Below, one piece after another: positions 24,372 to 33,977 of a stretch of DNA of 64,000 nucleotides. The number at the start of each line of letters is the position of its first letter. Within the stretch, counting starts at the first letter, position 1. This stretch comes from Georgenia daeguensis (GTDB lineage: Bacteria; Actinomycetota; Actinomycetes; Actinomycetales; Actinomycetaceae): NCBI RefSeq assembly GCF_039537705.1, contig NZ_BAABBA010000011.1, forward strand, positions 1-64,000, written 5' to 3'. The notes beneath the pieces are model-generated. The model did not search any database. It was given only the letters and a program-made list of their open reading frames with translations, and was not told where the DNA came from. A program made the translations under genes and the position numbers.

Positions 24372-26900
24372 ATGAACACGCGCAAACTTCTCGGTGCCGT
24401 CACGGCGGCGCTCGCCGTCGTCGTCTCGGCGGCCACCGTCCCGGCCGCCGTGGGCGCGACCACCCCGGCCGCCGGGGAGGCGGCCGAGCTCGCCGACGGG
24501 GCGGTCGTGGGGCCGCTGAACGGCGGCTTCGAGGACGGCACCCCGGGGACGGCCATCCCGGGGTGGACCGTCCGCGGCGGCACCGTGGGCGGCGCCGAGG
24601 TGGTGACCGACCCGGTCTTCTCCGGGGCGCAGGCCGCGCGCCTCGTCGACCCGGAGGACACCCGCTCCTACGGCCTGATGAGCGACAGGTTCGCGGTCGC
24701 GGCCGGGCACGCCTATCAGGTCTCCCTCCAGGCGCTCGTGGAATCGGGCGCCCCGACCGTCTACCTGTACTTCTACGACGCGGCCGGCACCCAGGTGGGC
24801 GTGGAGTGGACGCACTTCACCGCCCAGCCCGTGGGGGAGTGGGCGCCGCTCGCCGTCGACGCCACGGCCCCCGAGGGAGCCGTCAGCGCGGCCGCGTACG
24901 TCTACTCCACGATCCCGCGGATGACGAGCGTCGTCGTGGACGACGTCGTCGTCACCCACGAGCACGGGCCCCTCGACGTCACCGACCTCGGCCCGGCGTT
25001 CTACAGCCCCAACGCCCGCATCGCGGAGACCGACGTCCTCGCCGACGGCACCCCGGTCGCCTACGTCTTCTCCGACGGGCAGCCGGTGAGCCTCAACGTC
25101 GTCGACCTGCGCACCGGCGAGCTCCTCGACAGCCACGACATGACCGGCTACTCCGTCGCCTCCGCCATCGAGGTCGCCGAGGACGACACCGTGTACTTCA
25201 GCGTGCGTGCCCCCAACGACGGGTCCCTGTGGAGCTACGACCCCCAGGACCGGCAGGTCGAGAAGCTCGCCAGCCGCATCGCCGGCGAGGCGCTGCTGCG
25301 CAACTTCGTCATCGACGGCAACACGCTCTACGGCAGCACCTACCCGAACGCCAAGGTCTACTCCTACGACCTGACCACCGGGGAGGTCCGCGACTACGGC
25401 AGCGTCACGGACGACGGCGACTACGCCTGGGGCTTCGACCTCGTCGACGGCGAGCTGTGGGTGGGCACCGGCACCACGCCGCACCTGTTCCGCCTCGACC
25501 CCGTCACCGGGGAGCGCGTCGAGGTGCCGCTGCCGCCCGCCGTCGCCGAGGAGGCCGACTTCATCACCCGCGTGGAGCAGCACGGCGACCTGGTTCTCAT
25601 CAGCTACTCGCCCGCCGGCGAGGACAACACCGCCGTCTACGACCTGACCACCGGGCAGTGGCTCGACCCGTTCGCCGAGGTGACGGGGCAGTGGAGCGAG
25701 ACGGAGCTCGACGGCCGCATGTTCTACACCAGCGCCAGCGGCGTCCACGCGTTCGACCTCGCGACCCGGACGACGCAGGACATCGGGTGGGCGGCCGGGC
25801 CGCTCGCGGCCGAGCTCGAGGGCACGAACGACCTCTCCCTGCTCCCGATCGGGACGGCCGAGCTCCCCGGGCAGGCCCTCGTGGGCGTCCGCGTCGACGG
25901 CCGGGTGTGGCGGTACGACCCGGCCACCGGCACCGGCGACGTGCTCACGCCCGGCATCAAGGGCGCACCGGCCACCGTCCACTCCGTCGGTCACGGCGCC
26001 GACGGCGACATCTACTTCGGCGCCTACCTCAGCGCCGGCGTCATGGCGCGGGTGGACACCGACGCCGGCACGGTCGAGCAGCTCACCGGCCCGAAGCAGG
26101 CGGACAGCATCGTCGCGCACCACAACCGCACGGTCGTCGGCAGCTACCCGGGGGCCGACTTCCACGTCGCCAAGCCGAACGAGCCGTGGGAGTGGGGGAC
26201 CAACCCCTCCTTCCTCCTCGGCCTCGGCCGCTCCGGCACCTACGGCCAGGACCGGCCGCTGACCATGGTCTCCGCCGGCGGCCGCGTCGCCGCAGGGACC
26301 GTGCCCAACTACGGCGAGCTCGGCGGTGCGCTGACGTTCTTCAACACCGACAGCGGCAGGTCCGACGTCTTCCGCAACGTGGTCCAGGACCAGAGCGTCG
26401 TCGCCCTGGCCTACCGGGACGGGCTGGTCATCGGTGGCACCAGCATCCACGGCGGCCTGTCCTCGACGCCGACGCAGACCCAGGCGGAGCTGTTCGTCTG
26501 GGACGCGGAGGAGGACCGGCTCGTCACCTCGCAGGTGGTGGTCGAGGGCGCCGAGGTGATCCACGCGCTCGCCTTCGACGCCGACGGCCGCCTCTGGGGC
26601 CTGGCCGGTAACGGGGTGCTCTTCGAGTACGACCTGACCACGAACGAGGTGGTGCGCCGGGTCCAGACCCCGGCACGGGCGGGCAACACGTGGGGCCGGC
26701 TCAGCGAGCTCTACCTCCACCCGGACGGGCGACTCTACGGCAACGCCGACGGGCGCCTGTTCCGGTTCGACCCCGACACCGAGCGCTTCACGACACTGAT
26801 CACCGGCTCGGCGCGCAACTCCGCCGTGGCCCCGGACGGCAGCATCTACTTCGCCGACGAGACCAACGTCTACCGCCTGCACCCAGAAGGAGACCGATGA
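24372..26900 (+). CDS. Secreted beta-propeller protein 1 with N-terminal carbohydrate-binding-like domain
   Basis: 842 residues. Signal peptide to about residue 33; a jelly-roll module at about 47-200 (LNGGFEDGTPGTAIPGWTV, FAVAAGHAYQVSLQALV, YSTIPRMTSVVVDDVVV) resembling CBM or carbohydrate-binding-like domains; then beta-propeller blades to the end (LWSYDPQDRQVEKL, YSYDLTTGEVRDYG, WRYDPATGTGDVL, FEYDLTTNEVVRRV). It shares with proteins 2 and 3 an ordered set of polar motifs: EPWEWG at 604, GQDRP near 626, NYGELGGAL near 646 and TSIHGG near 690-695 (His 693). Those are conserved far better than the blades around them, as an active site would be. No named family is recognised. The stop overlaps the next start (ATGA). 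FoRham1-type (PL42) or other propeller lyases are possible relatives. Confidence 0.75.
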   Translation: MNTRKLLGAVTAALAVVVSAATVPAAVGATTPAAGEAAELADGAVVGPLNGGFEDGTPGTAIPGWTVRGGTVGGAEVVTDPVFSGAQAARLVDPEDTRSYGLMSDRFAVAAGHAYQVSLQALVESGAPTVYLYFYDAAGTQVGVEWTHFTAQPVGEWAPLAVDATAPEGAVSAAAYVYSTIPRMTSVVVDDVVVTHEHGPLDVTDLGPAFYSPNARIAETDVLADGTPVAYVFSDGQPVSLNVVDLRTGELLDSHDMTGYSVASAIEVAEDDTVYFSVRAPNDGSLWSYDPQDRQVEKLASRIAGEALLRNFVIDGNTLYGSTYPNAKVYSYDLTTGEVRDYGSVTDDGDYAWGFDLVDGELWVGTGTTPHLFRLDPVTGERVEVPLPPAVAEEADFITRVEQHGDLVLISYSPAGEDNTAVYDLTTGQWLDPFAEVTGQWSETELDGRMFYTSASGVHAFDLATRTTQDIGWAAGPLAAELEGTNDLSLLPIGTAELPGQALVGVRVDGRVWRYDPATGTGDVLTPGIKGAPATVHSVGHGADGDIYFGAYLSAGVMARVDTDAGTVEQLTGPKQADSIVAHHNRTVVGSYPGADFHVAKPNEPWEWGTNPSFLLGLGRSGTYGQDRPLTMVSAGGRVAAGTVPNYGELGGALTFFNTDSGRSDVFRNVVQDQSVVALAYRDGLVIGGTSIHGGLSSTPTQTQAELFVWDAEEDRLVTSQVVVEGAEVIHALAFDADGRLWGLAGNGVLFEYDLTTNEVVRRVQTPARAGNTWGRLSELYLHPDGRLYGNADGRLFRFDPDTERFTTLITGSARNSAVAPDGSIYFADETNVYRLHPEGDR

Positions 26901-27904
26901 CCCACCCGTCCGTGTACGTGGCCGTGCGGCCCGACGAGTTCGAGACCCTCTTCGGCGGGGAGCCGGCGCGCCGGCTCGCCGAGCTCGCCGACGTCGAGCT
27001 GGCCACGGCGACGACCGGCAAGGTTCCGGTGCCCGACGACGTCGCCGAGCGGCACGACGTCCTGATCACCTCGTGGAGCACCGAGCCGTTCCCCCAGGAA
27101 CGGCTGCACGGGCCGCGAATGCGCCTGGCCGTCCACGCCGCCGGGTCGGTGCGCGGGCTCTTCGCCCGGGAGAGCCTCGGCAACGGGCTCCGGCTGGCCC
27201 AGGCCGGCGCGGACGGCATGGCGGTCGCCGTGGCCGAGATGGCCGTCACCCTCGCGCTCGTGGTGCTGCGCAACGTCCACCAGCACGACCGCGCCCTGCA
27301 GGCCACCCGCGACTGGGCGGCCGGGGGCAGCGGACGCCTCGGCCGGTCGGTGCACGCCCAGCGCATCGGGATCGTGGGCCTCAGCCGGGTCGGCCGGCAG
27401 TACGCGCAGATGATGCGCGGCCTCGGTGCCACCCGGATCGCCGCGTACGACCCCTACGCGGACCCCGCGGCGGCCGCCGACCTCGGCGTGCGCCTCGTCG
27501 ACCTCGACGAGCTCGTCGCCACCAGCGACGTGCTCTCCGTCCACGGCCCGTCCACGCCGGAGACCCACCGGATGATCGGCGCGGCCCAGCTCGCGGCCCT
27601 GCCCGACGGCGCCGTCGTCGTCAACACCGCCCGGTCGTGGCTGGTCGACGAGGACGCCCTCGTCGCCGAGCTGCGCACGGGCCGGATCAGCGCCGGGCTC
27701 GACGTCTTCGACGCCGAGCCGCTGCCGGCCGACAGCCCGTTCTACGGCCTGGACAACGCCGTGATCGTCCCGCACGTCGCCGGCGGCACCGTGGAGGCGC
27801 GGCGCCGGCAGGGGGAGATCGCCGTCGGGGAGATCGCCCGGTTCCTCGCCGGCGAGGAGCTGACCGGCGAGGTCACCGCCGAGATCTACGACCGGCTGGC
27901 CTGA
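26897..27904 (+). CDS. D-2-hydroxyacid dehydrogenase family protein
   Basis: 335 residues. NAD-dependent dehydrogenase for 2-hydroxy acids, probably reducing or oxidising a sugar-acid intermediate. The nucleotide-binding loop is IGIVGLSRVGRQYAQMMRGLG (about 155-175). Substrate and catalytic residues are in VHGPSTPETHRMIG, NTARSWLVDEDALVAELRTGRISAGLDVFDAEPLP (the conserved Glu), and the catalytic His in VIVPHVAGGT. The first arginine-containing motif is NTARS instead of the common NTARG. AGAAGGAGACC precedes the ATG, which overlaps the propeller 1 stop. Cytoplasmic enzyme in the site 1 operon. Confidence 0.85.
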   Translation: MTHPSVYVAVRPDEFETLFGGEPARRLAELADVELATATTGKVPVPDDVAERHDVLITSWSTEPFPQERLHGPRMRLAVHAAGSVRGLFARESLGNGLRLAQAGADGMAVAVAEMAVTLALVVLRNVHQHDRALQATRDWAAGGSGRLGRSVHAQRIGIVGLSRVGRQYAQMMRGLGATRIAAYDPYADPAAAADLGVRLVDLDELVATSDVLSVHGPSTPETHRMIGAAQLAALPDGAVVVNTARSWLVDEDALVAELRTGRISAGLDVFDAEPLPADSPFYGLDNAVIVPHVAGGTVEARRRQGEIAVGEIARFLAGEELTGEVTAEIYDRLA

Positions 27905-27905
27905 C

Positions 27906-29219
27906 GTGCCGGTCACCGACGTCACGGTCTCCGCCACGGCCGTCCGCTTCCGGACGGTCCGCCTGGACCATCCCTTCGTCATCAGCGGGCGGCCGATCGA
28001 CGCCTTCACCGTCGCGGAGGTGGACGCCACGGTCACCGGTGCGGGCGGGCGGACCGCCACCGGCACCGGCGCGACCGTGCTCTCGGTGCCGTGGGCGTGG
28101 CCGGAGTCCACCCTCGACCCGGCGGGCCGCGACGCCGTGCTGCGGGCCCTGACCGAGGAGCTCGCCGCCGCCGTGGTCGGCCTCGGCCCGGCCGACCCCG
28201 TCGAGCTGTGGCGCCACCTCGAGGCGGGGCTCGCCGCCCGGCTCCGCGCGCGAACCGGCCGGCCGCCGGTCCCGCGGCTCGCCGGGCACCTGGCGCTCGG
28301 CGCCGTCGACAACGCGGTGCACGACGCCTGGGCCCGGGCCGCCGGCCTGCCGGCGACGGCGATGTACGGGCCGGACCACCTCGCCCGTGACCTGGGCTGG
28401 CTCGACGCCTCGCTGGCCGGGCACCTGCCCGGCGCACACCTCGTCGCCCCGGCCGCGCACCTGCCCGTCCAGCACGTCGTCGGCCTGGGGGACCCGCTCA
28501 CCGACGACGACGCCCGGGAGAACGGCGCCCGTTCCCTGACCGCGTGGCTGGCCGCCGAGGGCATCCGGTCTCTCAAGGTCAAGGTCGCCGGGGCCGACCC
28601 GGCCGACGACGCCCGCCGGGTCGCGGCCGTCCACGCCGCCGCGGCGTCCGCCGTCGGGCCGGTGGAGATCTCGCTGGACCCCAACGAGGGCTACGCGGAC
28701 CTCGGGGCCGCGCTCGAGATGCTCGACGCCCTGGCCGCGGACGCTCCGGAGGCCGCCGCGTCCCTGACCTACCTCGAGCAGCCGGTGCCCCGGGACGCCG
28801 AGCCCGACCCGGCGGCCGTGCGGCGCCTGACCGCCCGGGTCCCGGCACTTCTGGACGAGGCGTTCACCGACGTCGCCGCCCTGCCCGCGGTGCGGGAGCA
28901 GGGCTGGTCCGGCGTCGTCGTCAAGGCTGCCAAGGGCCAGACGCCGGCGCTGCTGGCCCACACGTACGCCCAGGTCAACGGCCTCGCGGTCACCGTGCAG
29001 GACCTCACCGCCGTCGGGCTCGCGCTGGCCCACTCGGCCCGGCTGGCGGCGTCGCTGCGCCGCACCTGGGACCACCTCGAGTACAACTCCCGCCAGTACG
29101 CGCCCGCGGCCAACGCCGACCTCGCGGCCCGGGCCCCCGATCTCGTGGCCGTCGGCGACGGCCGCGTCCGACCGCCCCACGCCCGAGTGCCGGGGCTCTA
29201 CCAGCTGGAGCACGCGTGA
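27906..29219 (+). CDS. Enolase-superfamily protein (mandelate racemase/muconate lactonising group)
   Basis: 437 residues. These enzymes abstract a proton alpha to a carboxylate, using Mg2+, and include many sugar-acid dehydratases. The KxK catalytic pair is in IRSLKVKVAGADP (about residue 222). Metal ligands are in EISLDPNEGY, LTYLEQP and ALLDEAF, and VVVKAAKGQTP has the second-side lysine. A run of about 40 residues near 165-205 (HLPGAHLVAPAAHLPVQHVVG) is longer than in common members. It sits one base after the dehydrogenase stop. A role as an acid-sugar dehydratase fits an operon with dehydrogenases; the real substrate is unknown. Confidence 0.82.
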   Translation: MPVTDVTVSATAVRFRTVRLDHPFVISGRPIDAFTVAEVDATVTGAGGRTATGTGATVLSVPWAWPESTLDPAGRDAVLRALTEELAAAVVGLGPADPVELWRHLEAGLAARLRARTGRPPVPRLAGHLALGAVDNAVHDAWARAAGLPATAMYGPDHLARDLGWLDASLAGHLPGAHLVAPAAHLPVQHVVGLGDPLTDDDARENGARSLTAWLAAEGIRSLKVKVAGADPADDARRVAAVHAAAASAVGPVEISLDPNEGYADLGAALEMLDALAADAPEAAASLTYLEQPVPRDAEPDPAAVRRLTARVPALLDEAFTDVAALPAVREQGWSGVVVKAAKGQTPALLAHTYAQVNGLAVTVQDLTAVGLALAHSARLAASLRRTWDHLEYNSRQYAPAANADLAARAPDLVAVGDGRVRPPHARVPGLYQLEHA

Positions 29220-30208
29220 CATCTAAGGTCGGCCTCGTCGGGGCCGGGAGCATCACCACGGCGCACCTGCCGGCATGGCTGGAGCTCGGCGCCGACGTGC
29301 GCATCCACTCCCACCACGGCGCCGAGGCGCTCGCGGCCGCGTACGGAGGCACGGTCGCGGAGACGTTCGACGAGCTGCTCGCCACCTGCGACGTGCTCGA
29401 CGTCTGCACCCCCACGCCCGCGCACCGGACCTACGCCGAGGCGGCGCTGCAGGCCGGCCTGCACGTCGTCGCGGAGAAGCCGCTGGCCCGCACGCACGAG
29501 GACGCCGCCCATCTCGCCACCCTCGCGGCGGCCGGGCCGAGCCAGCTCTACCCGGCGCACGTGGTGCGGTTCTTCCCCCAGTACGAGCGCCTCGCCTCCG
29601 CCGTGGCCACCGGGCACGTCGGCCGGCCCGCGGTGCTGCGGTTCACCCGCACCGGGGCCTACCCGCGCTGGGCCGACTGGTTCGCCGACCCCGCCCAGTC
29701 CGGGGGCGTCGTCATGGACCTGATGGTCCACGACCTCGACATCGCCCGCTGGGTCGCCGGCGATGTCACCGAGGTCTACGCCACCCTCGCGACGGGGGAG
29801 GGCGACGACGGCGGGGAGGTGGCCACCGCCCACGCCGTGCTGACCCACGCGAGCGGGGCCGTCAGCCACGTGCGCGGGGTCTGGGGGCCGCCGACGACGA
29901 CGTTCGCGACGTCCTTCCACGTGGCCGGCGAGGACGGGGTGCTCGAGTGGCGCTCCACCGACCCCGGCGCGCTGCGCCTCGACCTGGGCGACGCGCCCGC
30001 GGGAGGGGAGCGGCGCCCCGCCACTGACATGTTCGAGAGCCCGTACCTCACCGAGCTGCGCGAGTTCGCCGCCGCCTTCACGGGCGGGCCGGAGCCCCGG
30101 GTCAGCGCGGCCGACGGGGTGGTCGCCGTCGACATGGCCCTGGCCGCCATCGAGTCGATCGCCACGGGCGAGCCGGTGCCCTTCACGACCTGGCAGGTGG
30201 GCTCGTGA
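29216..30208 (+). CDS. Gfo/Idh/MocA family oxidoreductase 1
   Basis: 330 residues. The N-terminal Rossmann domain starts KVGLVGAGSITTAHLPAWLELG. HVVAEKPLARTHEDAAHL holds the conserved EKP lysine that contacts cofactor and substrate. The C-terminal domain has GGVVMDLMVHDLDIARWVAG, with the histidine of the usual H-x-x-D site. These enzymes oxidise or reduce a sugar or sugar-acid hydroxyl with NAD(P). GTG start inside the previous stop (GTGA), GGAG upstream. It is the first of four Gfo/Idh/MocA genes in the locus. Confidence 0.88.
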   Translation: MTSKVGLVGAGSITTAHLPAWLELGADVRIHSHHGAEALAAAYGGTVAETFDELLATCDVLDVCTPTPAHRTYAEAALQAGLHVVAEKPLARTHEDAAHLATLAAAGPSQLYPAHVVRFFPQYERLASAVATGHVGRPAVLRFTRTGAYPRWADWFADPAQSGGVVMDLMVHDLDIARWVAGDVTEVYATLATGEGDDGGEVATAHAVLTHASGAVSHVRGVWGPPTTTFATSFHVAGEDGVLEWRSTDPGALRLDLGDAPAGGERRPATDMFESPYLTELREFAAAFTGGPEPRVSAADGVVAVDMALAAIESIATGEPVPFTTWQVGS

Positions 30209-31254
30209 GCCGGACCCGCGTGGGGGTGCTGTCCTTCGCCCACGTCCACGCCGTCGGGTACGTCGAGGTCCTTTCCGCCCGTCCGGACGTCGAGCTGCTC
30301 ACGGCGGACCCCGACGCCGCCTCCGCGCCGCCGGGGGAGCTCCGCGGCGCGGCGCTGGCCGCGTCCCTAGGAGCCCCGTACGTCGACAGCCTGGACGAGC
30401 TGCTGGCCTGGGGGCCGGACGCCGTCGTCGTGTGCACGGAGAACGCGCGCCACCGCGACGCGGTCGAGCGTCTGGCCGCCGCCGGTGTCCACGTCCTGTG
30501 CGAGAAGCCCCTGGCGACCACGGTGGAGGACGCCGAGGCGATGGTGGCCGCCTGCCGCGCCGCCGGCGTCTACCTCATGACCGCCTACCCCACCCGGTTC
30601 GCGCCGTCCTACCGGGCGCTGCGCGGGCTGGTCCGTGACGGCGCGCTGGGGCAGGTGCTGACCGCCACGGGGACCAACAACGGGCAGCTGCCCGCCGGGC
30701 GGGCGTGGTTCTCCGACCCCGCGCTCGCGGGCGGCGGGGCGCTGGTGGACCACGTCGTGCACGTCACCGACCTGCTCGACGACCTCCTCGGGCTGCCCGT
30801 TCGGCGGGTGCGCGCGGTCGTGAACGAGATCCTCCATCCCGGCGCCGGGGTGGAGACGGGTGGGCTCGTCTGCCTCAGCTACGACGGCGGGATCGAGGTC
30901 GCGCTCGACTGCTCGTGGAGCCAGCCCGCGCACGCGCCCACCTGGGGCGGCCTGACGCTGGAGGTGGTGGGCACCCGGGGCCTCGCGTCGATCGCCCCGT
31001 TCGACGACCGCGTCGGCGGCTTCGACGAGCGCGCCCGCAACACCACGTGGCTGCCCTACGGCGCCAACCTCGACGCGCTGATGATCGACCACTTCCTCGC
31101 CGGCGTCCGCGCGGGCGCCCGGCCCCAGCCCGACGGCGAGGCGGGCCTGCGCACGGTCCGCGTGGTCGCTGCCGCTCAGGAGTCGGCCCGCACGGGCCGG
31201 CCCGTCGACCTGGAGGAGACATGGAACTTGCTCGACGCACCGTCCGTGCGGTGA
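30205..31254 (+). CDS. Gfo/Idh/MocA family oxidoreductase 2
   Basis: 349 residues. The N-terminus TRVGVLSFAHVHAVGYVEVLSARPDVELL lacks the usual G-x-G-x-x-G (it reads VLSFAHVHA), a variant seen in a subset of the family that begins 'SFAH.H'. The EKP motif is intact in HVLCEKPLATTVEDAEAMV. The C-terminal domain has GGGALVDHVVHVTDLLDDLLG. It overlaps the previous stop (GTGA) and the next gene by 34 bp. It may handle a different position on the same sugar as enzyme 1. The unusual first loop suggests altered cofactor contacts. Confidence 0.85.
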   Translation: MSRTRVGVLSFAHVHAVGYVEVLSARPDVELLTADPDAASAPPGELRGAALAASLGAPYVDSLDELLAWGPDAVVVCTENARHRDAVERLAAAGVHVLCEKPLATTVEDAEAMVAACRAAGVYLMTAYPTRFAPSYRALRGLVRDGALGQVLTATGTNNGQLPAGRAWFSDPALAGGGALVDHVVHVTDLLDDLLGLPVRRVRAVVNEILHPGAGVETGGLVCLSYDGGIEVALDCSWSQPAHAPTWGGLTLEVVGTRGLASIAPFDDRVGGFDERARNTTWLPYGANLDALMIDHFLAGVRAGARPQPDGEAGLRTVRVVAAAQESARTGRPVDLEETWNLLDAPSVR

Positions 31255-33830
31255 GCGTCCTCGCCGCCGCGCTGGTAGGGCTGACCGCCGCACTCGTGGC
31301 CGTCCCGGCCTCGCGGGCGACCGGCCCGGCCGGCGCGACCGACGCGCCGGCGCTCGCCGTCACCGAGCCTTCCGGCGCGACCGACCCGCTCGCCGTCGCC
31401 GACCCGCCGACGCCCGCAGCGTCGGACCCGTCCGGTCTGGCGGCGACGGACCCGTCCCTCGAGCCCGGCGGCACGGTCACGGAGCTCGGCATGCCGATCG
31501 TCGGCGGCCAGACCTCGCCCGACCTCGCGTACGGGCACGGCCCCGACGGCGAGCCCCAGATCTACTTCTTCTTCAACGGGTCCGCCACGGTCCGCTCGCA
31601 GTTCGCCGTGCTCGACGTGCGCAGCCAGAAGGTCGTCTTCCACCAGCGGGTGCCGCGCGGCAGCTCCACGTGGGGCGTCGACTTCTCCCAGGCCGACGGC
31701 TCGGCGTACTTCGCCACCGCCGACACAGGAGACCTGTACCGGTACGTCCCCGGAACCACCGAGATCGAGCACCTCGGCCGCCCGGCCCCGGGCCTCGTGG
31801 CCTGGTCGCTCCTGGTCGACCCGTCCGGCGTCGTCTGGATGGGGACCTACCCGGAGGCCCGGGTCGTCAGCTATGACCCAGCCACCGGCGCCACGCGCGA
31901 CTACGGGCGGATGTCTGGCAGCAGGGAGTACATCAGCGCCCTGGAGTGGCACGACGGCGCGGTCTATGCCGGCCTGAAGTCGCCGAACGCACTCGTCCGG
32001 CTGGACCCCGTCAGCGGCGAGACCCGGACGGTCGACCTCGGGGCGGAATGGGGGCCGGCCTACACCGGCGTGCGCGACCTCCACTCGCGAGGCGACTACC
32101 TCCTCGTGGCGCTGGAGGCCTCGGCGTCGGAGGTCCTCCTCTTCTACAACCCCGCCACAGGCATGGTCGAGCACGCCGACCCGGATTATCGCGGCCGGGA
32201 GGTCTCCCAGCTCGCGCCCGACGGGGTGTCGGTCTACTACCGGTCGATGAACGGGCGTACCTCGGGCGCGGCGCAGATCGTCCGCTACGACCTCACCGCC
32301 AAGCGCGTCGCCCGGGCGGTGCCGTGGGCGCCGAACGCCGTCGCCAACGTCCTCGACTTCGTCAACATGGGGCCGGGCGCGGCGCCCGGCGAGCACCTTG
32401 TGATGTGCGCCTACCAGGGACGGTGCTACACCCGGTCGCTGTCGTCCACCGAGGGCACCTACGTCGACATCACCAACCAGATCGAGCCGACCGGCGCCCG
32501 GATCATCCGCACGCAGGTCGGCCCGGACGACAAGGTGTATTTCTCCGGCTACCTGTCACCGCCCGGCATGGGGCAGTGGGACCCGGAGACCGAGCGGTTC
32601 GCGCTGCTGGGCGGCACCGGGCAGCTCGAGGGCATCGGCACGTTCGGCGACGACCTCGTCCTGGGGCGCTATCCCGGTGCCGGCCTGATGACCTGGGACC
32701 CGGACGAGCCGTGGCCCGGCGGGTCCTTCGTCTACCCGGCCCGGGCGGACCAGCAGGACCGGCCGATGGACTTCCTCGACCTCGGCGACTCCGTGCTCGC
32801 CGCCACGACGCCGACCGCCCAGAACCACGGCGGGGCGCTCGTGCGGTGGGACGGCCGGTCGGGGACGGCGGAGGTGTACCGCGACCTCGTCCCCGGCCAC
32901 ACCCCGATCACCCTCGCCGAGGCGGGTGGGCTGGTCTGGGCGGGCACCTCGCGCCACGGCGGCTACGGCATCGGCCCGGTCGACGGCTCGGCGCAGCTCT
33001 TCGCGTGGGACCCTGAGACCGGCGAGGTGGGGCACACGATGACCGTCGTCGAGGGCGCGCTCAGCGTGAACGGGCTGGCGGTGGACCCCGAGGACGGAAC
33101 GATCTGGGGGCTGGTGCGCGGTTCCGTCTTTCACGTCGACCCCGAGTCCCGCGAGGTCCTGTCGGTGACGAGGCTGTACGAGGAGAACTGGACCGGCTCG
33201 CAGTTCCAGGAGGAGTTCGACCTGAGGTTCGACGACGAGGGGCGCCTCTTCGGCCTCTCCGAGGGCCGGCTCTTCCACCTCGACACGACCACGCTCCGGG
33301 CGCGAACTCTCGTTGCCGAGGCGCATGGGTTTGACGTCGCCGAAGGCAGCGTCTACTTCACGGTCGACTCCACGGCGTACCGCTACGACCTGCCCGCGAA
33401 CCTCGGTGAGCCGGCCTGCGACACGACCGTCAGCGGGCACCACCCCGGTCCGGTCGCCACCGAGACCGGGACAACCTGCCTTGTCGGCGCCATCGTGAGC
33501 GGCCCGGTCACCGTGGCGGCGGGTGCCACTCTGGTGGTCGACGGCGGCACCCTCCACGGTGGGATCAGTGCCGACGGTGCCGCCGAGATCGTCGTCGCGG
33601 GCGCGACCGTATCCGGCGGGCTGCACGCCACCGGCACCACCGGGCTCGTCAGCGTGGTCGACTCGCGGGTGAACGGGGCGGTGGACCTGCTGGGCTCGCG
33701 CGCGACGCTCGTCGCGGGATCGACTATCACCGGGCCGGTCACCTGCTCTGGACCGGAGCCGACCGAGGACGGCCGCCCGAGCGACGTCATCGGCCCAGTG
33801 GGCGAGGCCTGCGGCGACCTGCGGCGTTGA
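31221..33830 (+). CDS. Secreted beta-propeller protein 2 with C-terminal CxxTVSG domain
   Basis: 869 residues. A basic N-terminus and signal peptide (ELARRTVRAVSVLAAALVGLT) precede a Pro/Ala/Thr-rich linker to about residue 75. The propeller follows (for example DLYRYVPGTTEIEHLG, VVSYDPATGATRDYG, LVRLDPVSGETRTVDL, QWDPETERFALLG). The motif set shared with proteins 1 and 3 is present in variant form: DEPWPGG near 495, QQDRP near 511, NHGGALVRWD and TSRHGG (His 579). The last 137 residues (from 733) form a repeat domain, CDTTVSGHHPGPVATETGTTC..., with short I/V-x-G-P/G-V turns. ATG 31221 has GGAGG just upstream and overlaps the preceding gene by 34 bp; GTG 31251 is an alternative but would remove the basic residues. 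Confidence 0.75.
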   Translation: MELARRTVRAVSVLAAALVGLTAALVAVPASRATGPAGATDAPALAVTEPSGATDPLAVADPPTPAASDPSGLAATDPSLEPGGTVTELGMPIVGGQTSPDLAYGHGPDGEPQIYFFFNGSATVRSQFAVLDVRSQKVVFHQRVPRGSSTWGVDFSQADGSAYFATADTGDLYRYVPGTTEIEHLGRPAPGLVAWSLLVDPSGVVWMGTYPEARVVSYDPATGATRDYGRMSGSREYISALEWHDGAVYAGLKSPNALVRLDPVSGETRTVDLGAEWGPAYTGVRDLHSRGDYLLVALEASASEVLLFYNPATGMVEHADPDYRGREVSQLAPDGVSVYYRSMNGRTSGAAQIVRYDLTAKRVARAVPWAPNAVANVLDFVNMGPGAAPGEHLVMCAYQGRCYTRSLSSTEGTYVDITNQIEPTGARIIRTQVGPDDKVYFSGYLSPPGMGQWDPETERFALLGGTGQLEGIGTFGDDLVLGRYPGAGLMTWDPDEPWPGGSFVYPARADQQDRPMDFLDLGDSVLAATTPTAQNHGGALVRWDGRSGTAEVYRDLVPGHTPITLAEAGGLVWAGTSRHGGYGIGPVDGSAQLFAWDPETGEVGHTMTVVEGALSVNGLAVDPEDGTIWGLVRGSVFHVDPESREVLSVTRLYEENWTGSQFQEEFDLRFDDEGRLFGLSEGRLFHLDTTTLRARTLVAEAHGFDVAEGSVYFTVDSTAYRYDLPANLGEPACDTTVSGHHPGPVATETGTTCLVGAIVSGPVTVAAGATLVVDGGTLHGGISADGAAEIVVAGATVSGGLHATGTTGLVSVVDSRVNGAVDLLGSRATLVAGSTITGPVTCSGPEPTEDGRPSDVIGPVGEACGDLRR

Positions 33831-33977
33831 CACCTGGGGTCACGGATCCGGTCGGACCCCTGGGCACGGCAAGTCCGCGCTGTCAGCAATTCATGACATC
33901 TGGGCGAGGACTTGACGTGTCGGCGGGGCCCAGACGTCTCGGCGAGAAGTTGACGTCTCACCGGGAGGGGGCTGGGG
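33831..33977. other. 147-bp gap between convergent genes with direct repeats
   Basis: It holds a short palindrome TGACACCTGGGGTCA (33829-33843) and two imperfect 27-bp direct repeats (33895-33921 and 33933-33959). No classical stem-loop terminator is seen. Confidence 0.5.
33895..33959. repeat. Two 27-bp direct repeats, period 38 bp
   Basis: Copy 1 at 33895-33921 and copy 2 at 33933-33959 agree at 22 of 27 positions, both containing GGCGAG-N-A-N-TTGACGT. They lie between the convergent ends of propeller 2 and the GDSL gene. Function unknown; possibly a genome-wide intergenic repeat. Confidence 0.6.

Noticed and set aside
24123..26882. 919-residue minus-strand frame over propeller 1
   Set aside because: Antisense shadow of the propeller gene; Val/Gly/Arg/His-rich with no start signal or motif.
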